A stretch of DNA of 64,000 nt, from assembly GCF_051106095.1 (NCBI RefSeq), contig NC_135783.1, positions 59,933,947 through 59,997,946 on the forward strand, given 5' to 3'. Both the position numbers and the translations under genes were made by a program. Below the pieces are notes generated by a model. It was not told the DNA's origin. It did no database searches and was given only the letters and a program-made list of their open reading frames with translations. Below are positions 22,070 through 33,670 of the stretch, in pieces; position 1 is the stretch's first letter; each line of letters starts with the position of its first letter. The stretch comes from Pogona vitticeps. Lineage: Eukaryota > Chordata > Lepidosauria > Squamata > Agamidae.

Positions 22070-22098
<29 letters not shown>
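22017..22098 (+). mobile_element. L2/CR1-group LINE, extreme 3' end
   Basis: Only the conserved terminal module is present ('tgtaagccgccccgagtaga', 'ggggcggggtaaaaatc'), followed by an AAAT repeat. It is an extremely 5'-truncated copy, about 80 bp. Confidence 0.8.
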
Positions 22099-22099
<1 letters not shown>

Positions 22100-22102
<3 letters not shown>

Positions 22103-22569
22103 TTGAGGGAGCTGTGAACTGTAAACATATGTACATATTGGAAGCCATAGTGGGTGCGTTACAACAAATAAGTTGCCCAGTGTGAGGGCATACATGAGTG
22201 TAAGGCTCCACCTCCTGAATAATTTTAATCTTTATCTCTTGGTTGGTGTCAAGAAAAGGGGCAGTGGTTATTCCTCCTACCTTTCCTTCATGACATATTT
22301 TTTATCCTATCTCAGTTACGTTTTAAGTGACTAACATTATTTACAAAACATGTGACACATACAAAAATAATTAAAGCTATAAAACTGTGGGGGGCAGGGG
22401 AAATCCAGGCCTTTCCTCAGCAGTATAACACTGAACTAACCATCCTAACTCAGAGATGGGAGGGGGAGGGGCAGAGGTTGATCGACTCCTGTCACAGCTG
22501 ATCATCATCAGCATTGGCTAGGACTGGTGGGGCTTGAAGTCAGCACCAAATCCCCAGTCACAAGGTCCC
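22100..22569. other. Intervening sequence, no gene seen
   Basis: No recognisable gene. A stretch near 22500-22545 (cagcattggctaggactg) weakly resembles one arm of the hAT foldback family. Confidence 0.45.
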
Positions 22570-22934
22570 CTTGACAGGTAAAGGCAAAGGTTCCCCTTGA
22601 CAATTTTGTCCAGTCGTGTCCGACTATAGGCGGTGGTGCTCATCTCCGTTTCCAAGCCATAGAGCTACCGTTTGTCCGCAGACAATCCTCCGTGGTCACA
22701 TGGCCAGTATGACTAGACACAGAACGCCATTTACTGTACCTTCCCACTGAGATGGTACCTATTTATCTACTCGCATTTTTGCATTTTGCATGCTTTCGAA
22801 CCAGTAGGTTGGCAGGAGCTGGGACAAGCGATGGGAGCTCACTCCATCACGTGGATTTGATCTTACAACTGCAGGTCTTCTGACCCTGCAGCACAGAGGT
22901 TTCTGCGGTTTAACCTGCAGTGCCATCACGTCCC
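22570..22934 (-). mobile_element. tRNA-derived SINE with RTE-like tail, exact TSD
   Basis: This is the same family as 9701-10030 in reverse. On the plus strand it begins at its tail (cttgacaggtaaaggcaaag) and ends at its tRNA-like head near 22930. It is bounded by a perfect 11-bp duplication, CACAAGGTCCC, at 22559-22569 and 22935-22945. The tail again carries gtcgtgtccgact, the inverse of the BovB 3' motif. The exact duplication suggests a moderately recent insertion. Confidence 0.92.
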
Positions 22935-22945
22935 CACAAGGTCCC

Positions 22946-24049
22946 AGAAGTGTATATAGTTATGTCTTGTGTGCAGAAACTGGAATAGCAGAATGTCTTT
23001 CTCCCCTCTCATCCACTAAATTTTCATAAGAGGAAATTCAGCACAGATAAAAGGGAAAAGTTTTTCACATCATGTGTATAGTAAAAATATGGGCATTTTT
23101 ATCACAAGAGGAAGTGATCATCACCAATTTAGACAGCCCTAAAAGGGGATTGAATAAATTCATGGAAGGCAAGGCTGTTGCCAGTTTCCAGTCACAACAG
23201 CTATAATCGATCTATGTCTTTGAGTACCAAAGACAGTATGGGTTTGTGTATCAGCTGCTGGGACACATGAACAGGAGGGTGCTGTTGTACACATTTCCTG
23301 CTTGGGGGTTTGTCTTACTAGTCCATTGCCTGCCTGTCTCTGTGCATTGCTAAAATGTTGAGGCTGCTGTCTGGTAGGGAAGGGAGGTATTTTTCAGTGA
23401 GGAAGTCAAGCATGGAACTGCCTTTTCAACCATAAAGGATGAGGCAGATGAGGATTAGGGAGACGCCACTGCAGTCAGGGGAGAGAAATAAGTTGTTGAT
23501 TACCCCAAAATTGCCTCCCAGTTCTAATAACTCAAACAGCCCTTGGGATTGAAAATGCTATTGCTAAATATGAAGCTGATGAAAGGTGAGGCAACAAACA
23601 TTCAGGACGTTCATTGATCTTAGGTGAATGTACACACCTGGCTTGCATTAGAGAGACCCAGCTGGCTGGGGGGAGGGAGGGGAGCAGTCACTCTCAGTTT
23701 TGGCCAACTAATTTTCTGAGCAGTACTGGATGCAACCTGGGAGTGGAAAGGTGGGGCTGTGGTAGTCTGTCATGACTGCGTCATTGATCCCACAAGGTGC
23801 CCTGTCCCAGTCTGCCAAGTCTGAGAGCAGTTGCCTGGGATAAAATAGGGATTTTGCTAGTGTGCAGTGCGCGCGCGCACACACCAACAATCTCCTTCTT
23901 GAATCAACTGAGTTGGTCTTGGGGGATAGTGCTAGGATAGGAAGCCAACACTTTGGCTTGTTCTGCTGTGGGGCTTAAGGTTCCATGTCCAGCTCACTTT
24001 TCAGGAGAGGCTCAAGATTTCATATGTTTCATGATCACCAAACCTGAGA
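22946..24049. other. Unique-looking sequence, no gene seen
   Basis: No recognised element. A short alternating CG/CA tract lies near 23866-23884. Confidence 0.5.
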
Positions 24050-24794
24050 CAGAGAGTTACTCTTCTCTTCCACTGCACCTGCACAGCACTGTGTAGTGGA
24101 GCTGCTTTGAGTGGCCAAGGGCTTATCAGCACTCAGCAGCCTGTTGCGAAGAATTTGCACAGCACTTTGCAGACAGAGTCACCTGAATCTTCACTAACTA
24201 AAAGATGCTGCAGTTGATGCAGGGCCCATGGATGCAATTTTGGTTCTTTTTGTTCCATAGTAATGGGCATATTTCCATTTGTGCAACCTAAGGATGTGGA
24301 CAAGATCTTTAGAAAGGTGACAGCCACCATGTATGCACTGGACTGTTGCTTTTCCTGGCTCATAAAAGTCGCTAAGGGGGTCTGGCCAAGTGAGAAAGGT
24401 TAGTGGCTCCAGGAACATTAGTATGACTGCTATTGTGAAAGGCCTCCTTGTATCTACTGTTCTACTGAATCTACCAGCCAGTTTCCAATACTGTATTGCA
24501 TTTTTTATCAAGGGATTGGAGTGTGTGGTGGCTTTTCAGATCTAAGAGGTCCTATAAATGGATTATCTAGACTACCTCAGCCTTACTTCAGGTCTGATTA
24601 TGTATTAATGGAAACAGGTTTGCTTGCCTGGGTGGACAGCTTACGATGGAGACTGGACATTGGGGGTGTTCCCCTGCTGGTTCTGGGAGCCTGTTAGTGG
24701 CTTTTGATACCATCTACCATGGTATTCTTCTGGGCCATCTATTTGTGAAGAATCTCAGAGGCACTCTTTTACAGTGGCTGTGGTCCTTCCTAGG

Positions 24795-25786
24795 TTCTTA
24801 AAGAAAGGGGGGTGCCTGACCACCTTATCTGTCTCCTGAGAAATCTATATATAGAACAGGAAGCAACAGTTAGAACTGGATATGGAACAATTGATTGATT
24901 CAAAACTGGGAAAGGAGTACAAGAAAGTTGTATATTGTCCCCCGGCTTATTTAACTTATATGCAGAATACATCATGCGAAAGGCTGGACTGGATGAATCC
25001 CAAGCCAGAATTAAGATTGCCAGAAGAAATATCAACAACCTCAGATATGCAGATGATACCACTCTGATGGCAGAAAGTGAGGAGGAATTAAAGAACCTTT
25101 TAATGAGGGTGAAAGAGGAGAGCGCAAAAAATAGTCTGAAGCTCAACATCAAGAAAAAATTAAGATCATGGCCACTGGTCCCATCACCTCCCAGCAAACA
25201 GAAGGGGAAGATATGGAGGCAGTGACAGATTTTACTTTCTTGCCTCCATGATCACTGCAGATGGTGACAGCAGCCACAAAATTAAAAGATGCCTGCTTCT
25301 TGGAAGGAAAGCGATGACAAACCTCGACAGCATCTTAAAAAGCAGAGACATCACCTTGCCAAAAAAAGTCTGCATAGTCAAAGTAGTGATGTATGGAAGT
25401 GAGAGCTGGAACATAAAGAAAGCTGACCACCGAAGAATTGACACCTTTGAATTGTGGTGCTGGAGGAGGCTCTTGGGGTTCCCCTGGACTGCAAGGAGAA
25501 CAAACCTATCCATTTTGAAGGAAATCAACTCTGAGTGCTCACTGGAAGGACAGATCCTGAAGCTGAGGCTCCAATACTTTGGCCATCTCATGAGAAGAGA
25601 AGACTCCCTGGAAAAGACCCTGATGTTGGGAAAGTGTGAAGGCAAGAGGAGAAGGGGATGTCAGAGGATGAGATGGTTGGACAGTGTCATTGAAGCTACC
25701 AACATCAATTTTACCCAACTCCGGGAGGTTCTGGTCCATGGGGTCATGAAGAGTTGGACATGGCCAAATGACTAAACAACAACAAA
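24795..25786 (+). mobile_element. BovB (RTE) LINE nested in the L2
   Basis: It holds the last third of the reverse transcriptase (SPGLFNLYAEYIMRKAGLDE, NNLRYADDTTLMAESEEELK) and the C-terminal region (MITADGDSSHKIKR, DSILKSRDITLP, CWRRLL, YFGHLMRRED). It ends in the BovB 3' tail. Flanking copies of TGGTCCTTCCTAGG and TGGTCCTTCCTGG (24781-24794 and 25787-25799) form a target duplication and mark the exact ends. The frame changes at least twice, so it is inactive, but the motif identity is high, so it is young. Confidence 0.94.
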
Positions 25787-26837
25787 TGGTCCTTCCTGGA
25801 AGGATGAGCTCAGAATCTGGTATTGAATTAATCCTTTTCAACATCCTGGCCATCAGCTTGAACTCTCGGGGTTCAGTTCTATCCTGTATTCTCTTCAACA
25901 TATACGCAACTGCTGGAAGAGGCTGTCCATAATTTGGGGGTTTGGTGCCAACAGTATGCTTTCTTCTAACTCCAAGTTTAGTGTTTTGGTTCTAGACCAG
26001 TATCTGATATCAGTAATGGACTCAATAATGGACAGATTGAAAATTAATCACAAGACAGAGATGCTTCTCATCATGTGAAAGTCAGTTCACAGAAAAGGAA
26101 TTCAGCCTGTATGTAATGGGGCAGTACTCCGTATGAAAAACTATGCCTTCAGCTTGTGTGTTTTCCTGGCTGCAGCCCTGATGCTCGGGGTTTCGGCAGT
26201 GGCCAGGAATGCATTTGAACAGTTAAAGCCAGTGTGCCAGCTGTGCCCTTTCCCGGAGATGCCTGATTTGGCCACAGAGATGCATTCCTTTGATACATCC
26301 AGCTTGGATTATTATGATTCATGTTTCAGGGGGCTGCTGTTGAAGAGTGTTCAAAACACTTTAGCCAAACTGCTGATCAGCACTGGTTACACAGAGTTAC
26401 GTGCTACAGTATCTTCAATGGCTGCTGGTCCATTTCTGGAGCCAATTCAAAATACTAGTTATTGGCCATTGAGCCCAAGAAGATTTGGGACCAGGCTATC
26501 TGAAGGACCATCTCTTCCTATATGAGCCTTCCTGGCTTTTAAAATCTGCAGAAGAAAGCATTCTCTGTTTGGTGAAAGTGCAAGAGGGGGCCTTTCTTCA
26601 GGCTCCTCCCAGCCCTCGTAGAATGCCCTCTTTCAGGCGGCCACTTTGGCTTCTTCCCTGCTGTTCTTCAGGTGGCAGGAAAAGGCAGGCTCTTAACAAC
26701 AGAACTGCACAATTGCATTTGTATTGCAGGATGCTGTACACTTTTATTGCTTTTTTATGTGTATTTTAAAATCATTTCGAAATTCTTATCTTTTCATATA
26801 CAGTGGTCACAATGACCAGAAAGGTGGGGTATAAATG

Positions 26838-26840
26838 GAA

Positions 26841-26919
<79 letters not shown>

Positions 26920-26920
26920 A
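26838..26920. repeat. (AATA)n LINE tail microsatellite
   Basis: About 20 AATA/TAAA units follow the L2 3' end 'ggtggggtataaatggaa'. Confidence 0.97.
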
Positions 26921-26924
26921 TTTA

Positions 26925-28929
26925 TATGTTTAATTGTTTTCTAATGCTATAGCATTTTGTGCTATAACTGTGTTTTTAACTTTGCTTTTTGTTGTACCTG
27001 TTTTTAATCATTTAAAAAGGATTGCGCCCCCATATTGGGAGAAAGACAGAATAGAAATGAAATGAAATAAATGTGCAAGAAACTGACTATTATATTAACA
27101 TAACACTGGACTAGATGGATCTTTGCTTGATCCAGCCTGCTTCTTCATATGGCCAAAGTCAAAACCCCATTTAGTTTTTAGCCTTTATTCGCTATATTCA
27201 CAGTCTCAGATCTGGGCACATTACATTTAAAAAAAATAATAATCCACAGCTCACTATTTAAAGAGTCGCATGTAGATAAGATGTTACTTTAAAAAGTTTT
27301 AGGTACAAAAATATACTTGAAAACACAAAATCCAAAATAATCACCTCAAATGAAACCTTCATCAACGTTTTAGGAATAAACACAATATATTACCCATTAG
27401 ACCAGAAAGTAATATGATTTAGTAAAGGAACATTATTATATCCTCATTAGCAGAGCAAACAAACACATTACAAATAACATCATTATTTACAATATGTTAC
27501 TTCAAAGCATAATTCATACCTAGGAAAATGCCTTGTCCACTTTTAAAGCAAATGTGCTGGGTCTTCTATAGAATCAGTGACTTAAGGATTACTTATAGGC
27601 TTTTCTTCTGTAAATGTAAAACAGGCAGAGTGTATTTTGTGACCTGCTGATTTCTGATATGGAGCACTCAACTAAATCACCTTTGTTCCCTGTTTTGCCT
27701 GGAGGGTGAAAAATTACATAAAAGTCTGTGTCATCCCACTTGTTAGAACAGTGGGTAAACAGTATGAGACAAAAGATAAAGCCAGCTCTCCTGTTAGTTG
27801 TCTCATGTGATGGATGAGTCAGGGAGCCTTTGGTCAGCATGACGTGCAAAAGGCAAAACCCTGGGATGGGTCAAAACACAGAGGAGATGGTAGTGAAATG
27901 ACATCCACAAATGGCACTTGAGTGTGGAAAGACAGCTATGCCTGTGAGCAAAACAAATAGGTAAAAAGTTGACTTGTTGGAGGCTTTCCCTCCCCAAAGG
28001 CTTTAGAGATATCTAGATTGCTTGACTTTTCATCTCTATAAAGTCTTTCAACTCAGCAGAATGTAGGATGAATTGGTGTTGGCACCCGTTAGAGAAATAA
28101 ACATTCTGACATTAATACTGACAAGCAGGCCAAACATAGATTTGTATTCTTTTGGTTTCTGGAGAGAAAAGCAGTGTGAGAAGGAAAAGGCTTTGTTCCA
28201 GTTTGCACACATTATAATAATTTTTTTCAATGTCCTTGTTGTCAAAAGCTCATATTTATGAAGGGTGGTTCAATTGCCCTTTCCACACAGTTGTTAATAT
28301 CATCATGAGTACCTTGTCATCACATATACAATATATTTTTGAAAGTAAAACAAAATAATAGAATAGAGTAAACTGCAGAAGGGATAATCACATGTGAGTC
28401 TCTTTTCAGATATGAGAACTATAATGTTAATTTCCAGCACATGAGTCTGTGGGCATTATTGGAATGGATGAGGGACTGATACAATCAGCCTGGAGTGGTT
28501 TGAGAAACAGATACCAGAGTATGAGCTCCATTGCTGTTCTTTGATCTGAAATGAGACAGCTTTCATTGGGTCTGGGTGACAGGGAATGAGATGATATGAT
28601 CAAGTCAAAAGGTATCCACATCTGTGCCTAGAGGCAGAACTTTCTGTCTGGGAAACAAGAGACTTTTCAAAGATTCATGTGGACTAGGGAGGTACAGTTC
28701 TCTGTATCTTGTGTATCTCTGGTTAGGAGAAATGGCCCAGTGGGGTTCTTTATCTATTAAAATTTTAAAGGAAAGCCTAAATGAAAGATCAGTAAGATTG
28801 GGGTGGGTTTGAGAAAACCAGAGCATGAGTAATGGTTTTAAGAAATACCAATACTGTACATTGAGGATGTAATGCATGTACATCCAATATTCTGGACAAC
28901 AAAACCAAAACCAGGAAATGGTTGTAGTT
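26925..28929. other. Mostly unique-looking sequence
   Basis: A second L2-like 3' end may lie at about 27000-27070 (cgcccccatattgggagaaa). A phrase at 27107-27145 (ggactagatggatctttgct) recurs in reptile retroposon tails. The rest, including all of 27.2-28.9 kb, shows no recognisable gene or element. Confidence 0.45.
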
Positions 28930-29340
28930 TTCTGGCCTGCATTACTGGGTGGCCACAGAGGACAGTGGGGGCCTCCCTCTCATTTGTCTACCTGGGCATT
29001 CCATCCAACATAAAGGTAGACTATAGGGAATGGAGGAGTTGCCATTGTTTCTAAAAACACCTTGGAGGCTGTCAGGCTCTCCCTCTTGGTGATCCCAGAT
29101 CTGGAGGCCCTCCATGTGTCGTTGGAGACCAGGGATGCTCCCGCCCGAAATTCGCTTGGCCCCTTCTCTGAGGTCCTTGGCTATTTAAACAGGCATTCCC
29201 AGATATTACATCAAAGGGACGCAGAGTTGCTATCCGTGTTTCATTTTTTGTAAACTACCCAGAGTGGCCTCAGTAGCCAGATGGGTAATATATAAATTAA
29301 ACAAACAAACAAACAAACAAACAAACAAACAAACAAACAA
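28930..29340 (+). mobile_element. L2/CR1-group LINE, internally deleted
   Basis: Endonuclease-region sequence (VYLGIPSN, 'ccttggaggctgtcaggctc' = LEAVRLSLLVIPDLEALHVS) passes within about 100 bp into the L2 3' end ('ctacccagagtggcctcagt') and an (AAAC)n tail at 29299-29340. All of the reverse transcriptase is missing, so this is a 5'-plus-3' remnant made by internal deletion or by template jumping. Confidence 0.72.
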
Positions 29341-29739
29341 ATGATGTGCACCAAATATCTAGAAAGAAAAAATAAACTCATGTGTGAAACATTTCAATGT
29401 GTGCACCAACATTTAGGAACGAATATAATTACACACTGCAACTATGCATATTTGAACAGTGGCAGGATGATGCTCTGGGATTCAGTGCATCGTTTTGCCT
29501 TGTTAAAGATTCTTCATGTAATTATATTCCTCCTTTTTAATAGTCATTTTCCAAGCTCTGAAGAAACAGTAAAGAAAAGATGTAAAATATCATAAAATAC
29601 TGAGATTGGCCAAGTGCTGAGTTGTAATGGTAAATAAATCTGTGATCAGAGGACTTTCTCCCATTTTACACATAGATTTTTCCAACTTGAGACAAAGATT
29701 AATGCCCTTGTCAGAAACTAAGTATGGGATATAACATGA

Positions 29740-31510
29740 GTATGGTCATATGCATCCTGTTGATTCTCCTGGACCTCTCAGCGGCTTTCAACACCATTGA
29801 CCATGGTGTCCTTCTGGACAGATTGGCTGGGATGGGAATGGGAGGCACCATTTTATGGTGGTTCTGCTCCTACCTGGTTGATCGAGTCCAGAGGGTGGTA
29901 CTGGGGAACAGTAGCTCTGATCCCTGGCAGTTGTGTCCTGGGGTTCCTCAGGGCTCTATACTGTCCCCCATGCTATTCAATATCTACATGAAATTGCTGG
30001 GGGAGGTTGCTAAGAGGTTTGGGCTGAAGAGTCAGCAATATGCTAATGATAGCCAGCTCTACTTCTCATTCTCTACCAATCCAGGTATGGCAGTCGCCGT
30101 TCTGAACTCATGCTTGGACTCGATAATGGACTGGATGAGGGTCAATAAACTGAGACTCAATCCAGACAAGTTGGAAGTGCTGCTGGTAGGTGTTCCGCCA
30201 GATAGGTTAAAGGGACATTTCCCTGCCCTAGACGGGGTTACACTCCCCCTAAAGCAGAGGTCGTCAACCCCCAGTCTGTGGCCTGGTGCCAGTCCGTGGC
30301 CTGAGCTGGACCGGGCCATGGAGACAGACCTCCTGCCCCCCCCCGCACACACTCCCCTCCCCACAGCTGCCAGCACTGACATGAGCAATCCCTCACCCCT
30401 TAACACATGGACCTGAGCGCCCTCGTGAAGGGATGGGCAGGCGCTCGGGCAGGCGGGCAGGTGCTCCTATGCATGTGCGAAGGGGTGGGGGAGTGCTCAC
30501 ACCAGTGCTGATGGGTGGGCACTCCTCCACCGCTTTGCACATGCGCCCTAGAGTGCACACACATGTGCCCAAGAGAGTGCTGCACCTGCGTGAGTGCGGG
30601 TGTGTGTGTGTGCCCTGCCTTCCTCAGAGGCTCAGCCAGTTCGCGGTCCCAAAAAGGTTGGGGACTGCTGCCCTAAAGAACAGGGTCCGTGGCTTGGGAG
30701 TACTCCTTGAACTGGGTCTGACCTTGCAAGCCCAGGTGGACTCGGTGTCCAGGGGTGCCTTCTTACAGCTGCAGAGAATATATCAACTTCGCCCTTACCT
30801 GGATGAGCAGAGCCTGGCAACAGTCACACATGAACTGGTAACAACCAGACTGGACTACTACAATGCACTATACGTTGGGCAGCCTTTGAAGACGGTCCGG
30901 CGACTGCAACTGGCACAGAACCGGGCTGTGCAGCTTGTAAGTGGTGCTGCTGCACGGACTCAAATCATGCCAGTTCTGAAAAATTTACACTGGCTGCCGG
31001 TTGCTGCTCAGGCCCAATTCAAAGTGCTTTGACATAAAAAACTCTAAACGGCTTAGGACCTGGTTACCTAAAGGATCTCCTTCTTCCATACGATCCTGCC
31101 CGTCCTCTAAGATCAAGCAAGGAGGCCTTTCTGGAGGTGCCATCCCTGAAAGAGGTGAGAGGTGTGAGGGATGGCATCGGCCATCTCGGCTGTCCTCCCC
31201 CCCCCAAAAAAAACTTTGGAACGCCCTCCCTATAGAGATCCGCCTGGCTCCAACATTTTTGGCTTTTCGGTTCCAGGCAAAGACCTTTCAGTTTAGGCAG
31301 CATTTTAATTAAATAGTATTCTTTAGCTGGCCATATGAGCTGCAGGATTTATTAATGATAAATTGACTGTTTTAATATAGAGTATCATTATAATATTACC
31401 TATTTTTAATGGTTTAAATGTTTGTAAAGTTTCAATATTGTTGTATGCTGCTCAGGGACCATTGGTAATGGTGTGGCTAAAAAAATCTTGTAAATAAATA
31501 AATAAATATA
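29740..31510 (+). mobile_element. L2/CR1-group LINE with nested hAT
   Basis: It is 5'-truncated within the reverse transcriptase. Motif A (LLDLSAAFNTIDHG), motif B (GVPQGSILSPMLFNIY) and the catalytic box appear in one frame up to the hAT insertion. The catalytic box reads QYANDSQLY, so the second Asp of YADD is replaced by Asn. After the hAT the C-terminal region resumes (LGVLLELGLTLQAQVD, TTRLDYYNALYVGQPLK, LHWLPV). The 3' end runs into AAAT repeats at about 31490. It is younger than the L2 at 24-27 kb. Confidence 0.88.
30255..30670. mobile_element. Non-autonomous hAT element (family A)
   Basis: It starts CAGAGGTCGTCAACCCCC. The reverse complement of its end starts CAGCAGTCCCCAACCTTTTT, an imperfect terminal inverted repeat. 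A perfect 8-bp target duplication CCCTAAAG (30247-30254, 30671-30678) is diagnostic of hAT. The interior is GC-rich with CA/TG-rich stretches and encodes no transposase. It splits the L2 ORF2. Confidence 0.93.
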
Positions 31511-31747
31511 ACTATTGATCTCATGCTCAGTATTTATGTAGGCATTCTTCTCACTAAATATCCATTACACATTGCAAAATGTTTTTCTGATGAAGGTGTT
31601 ACTAGTAATGCCAGTAAAATGTAGCATGTGCTATATGTGCTATAGATGATGTATTAATGAAAATCTTGGTGCATGAGATCCAAATCTTCTTGTGATGCTG
31701 TTAAAAACATCAAGTTTGTGGACATTGTGGTGGTACAGCCATAAGAG

Positions 31748-31886
31748 CAGTGGTTCCCAACCTTGGGCAATCTAGGTGTTCTTGTACTGGAGTTCCCAGA
31801 AGCCTTAACCATCAGCTGTTCTGGACAGGATTTCTGGGAATTGCAGTCCAAGAATACTTTGGGTTACCCATAGCTTGAAACTACTG
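31748..31886. mobile_element. hAT-like foldback element (family B)
   Basis: It starts CAGTGGTTCCCAACCTTG. Its interior halves are complementary ('tggagttcccagaagcctta' versus 'atttctgggaattgcagtcc'). Flanks cataagag and cattatag match at 6 of 8 positions, a decayed 8-bp duplication. It is related to 39687-39822. Confidence 0.82.
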
Positions 31887-31889
31887 CAT

Positions 31890-32979
31890 TATAGCATCAC
31901 ATTTCAGCATAGAGATACTGGTGTCGCTAGCTAACACCAAGATATACACTCTGGCAGCAAAAGTGAGACGTCCAACTCTGACTATTGTTCCTTTTGGCCA
32001 AATACTTACAGGCCTGTTTGCCTTTTAGGACACAAAACAACCTGTCACTGTACTTACCATGTTTTGCACAATGCTGTGGCTGCTCTTTAAACATGGGATT
32101 CTTTTTAAAACTGATTTCACAAACAGGGAAGGACTGCCTGAATCTACTTTCTGCAACATGAAAGTGCTTTCAGTTCTCATTACATACTATCTTTAATTTC
32201 TGTTTCTGGCCTGATGGTATGGAGGATTGCTGTGTATATCTGATTCTTTTTTGGTACTGTCCAACATTGATTGTGAACTTAAAAATGGTCATTGCTGCTG
32301 CACCAAGGACATTTGCTCAGGAAGGAATAAAAAAAACTGCTACATCTTTCCTCAAACAAAGCTGCAGTGCAAAGGAGGGTTGCTTTCATTAAGTGATATT
32401 TTAGAAAAATGAAATTCAGGAATTTAGTCAACCAGTGTCTGTTTAGAATGGAGGGAACCTCTATTTATCTCGTTGCAAGGCCTTCCACTTTCTATCCTTA
32501 TGGTTTAATGTCAAAACATTTATGTATTTAAATTTTCATGTATGACCAATAAAGTGATATACAACACAGCTCTTGCTCCGATATGTTTCCATGAGGTTTG
32601 TGCAGGAAGTCTTTTATGTAGATCGTGTGCCACCATGAGCCAGATCTGTCTGCCTCCCATTCTGCTGTTCTTAATCATCCTCACAGAGTAAATGCATTGC
32701 CAAGCAAGGGGAACAAAAGAGATTGGTGATTTGCATAAAATGTGCATGTGCTTCTATACATGAATAGATACACATCTGGAAATAATTATTCTGATTTAAA
32801 TAGGAAGCAGCCCACAAAATGCAGTTATAGATCCAAAGTAAAAGTGTAGTGTGTTGACAAATACAAGTACATTGGAATTGGATTGAATGAAACATGGGAA
32901 CATAATTATGCAATATAAATCAAAAGAGATTTGGACTAAAGCATCTTTCTAAAGGTGAAGAGTGTAATGGCTTGGAACC
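31890..32979. other. Unique-looking sequence, no gene seen
   Basis: No recognised element. A 61-codon Cys-rich open frame (32227-32412) is probably chance: no signal peptide or recognisable disulfide fold was identified. Confidence 0.45.
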
Positions 32980-33185
32980 TGGATGTTGGAAGGAGCCTCT
33001 TCCTATATAAACGTGCCTGATCACTAAGATCTTCTGTGTTGATAACAGTTGATTATGTGGAAATACAGAGGAAGGCTCTTTTTTTGTCCTAGCACCCCAA
33101 TTGTGGAATGCTACCCCTTGGAGATTCGATTGGTGGTGACGCTGGCAACATTTTGGGACCAAGTCAAGACATACTTAGTTATTAG
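32980..33185 (+). mobile_element. L2/CR1-group LINE, ORF2 C-terminal fragment
   Basis: The translation gives VLAPQLWNATP, then in the next frame LEIRLVVTLATFWDQVKTYL, matching the C-terminal 'LWNSLP' region of the group. The frame shifts once between them. No 3' untranslated end is evident. Confidence 0.7.
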
Positions 33186-33333
33186 AGTCTTTAGAGTTTG
33201 AGAATTGTGATCAGTGCAGGTTTTAGGGCAATGGTTTCCTAGGGATGGGGGATTCATATTTGTGCGCTGGGGGAGACGAATATGAAGCCTGCTATCACAG
33301 CTGGCCAACCTGATTAAACCTTATTGCCTGCAA

Positions 33334-33602
33334 CCAGGTGTCCACTTACAATCTACAGTGAGGTGCACACTGCTGTCGTTCTTCTCCAATCACAGAAGTA
33401 GCCTGGCTGGGCTTACGTGCCTCCCTGTGCTGCTAGCCAATCTGTCAAGGGGGCAGGATGACAAGCCTCTCCACACAGCTGCTGATTGGCCAGCAGCACA
33501 GGGAGGCATGAAAGCCCCAGCCATGCTACTTCCACGATTGGTGTGGAGAGAAGAATGACAGCAGTGCATGCCACACTGTAAGCTGTAAGTGGATGCCTGG
33601 TC
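33334..33602. repeat. Inverted-repeat (foldback) element, unclassified
   Basis: A left arm of about 110 bp (from accaggtgtccacttaca) is the imperfect complement of a right arm ending gtaagtggatgcctggt. The arms share cactgctgtc-rich and cctccctgtgctgct stretches, with a loop of about 40 bp near 33447-33486. No transposase and no clear target duplication were seen. It is probably a non-autonomous DNA transposon. Confidence 0.75.
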
Positions 33603-33670
33603 AAACAAAGCTTTCGAGAATGTACTGCTCCGTGGCCCTGATATAGTGATTGATTCTACCATATGACACT

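Larger units (their letters stand above)
24050..26920 (+). mobile_element. Old L2/CR1-group LINE, split by a BovB
   Basis: Decayed ORF2 motifs appear in order: a pre-RT linker (VQPKDVDKIFRKVTA, LDCCFSWLIKVAK), motif A region (VAFDTIYHGILLG), then after the BovB insertion the motif B region (GSVLSCILFNIYA, 25870 on). These are followed by SAVARNAFEQL, MPDLATEMHSF and the 3' untranslated end at 26810-26837, with an AAAT tail. Stops and frame changes are frequent. It is clearly older than the BovB inside it. The 5' limit is uncertain. Confidence 0.82.

Noticed and set aside
26133-26525. Open frame with an apparent signal peptide (MKNYAFSLCVFLAAALMLG)
   Set aside because: The residues after it (SAVARNAFEQL, MPDLATEMHSF) match the L2 ORF2 C-terminal region. 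It is a decayed LINE frame, not a secreted protein.
32227-32412. Cys-rich 61-codon open frame resembling a small toxin or defensin
   Set aside because: No signal peptide, no recognisable cysteine framework, no splice context. Chance is more likely.
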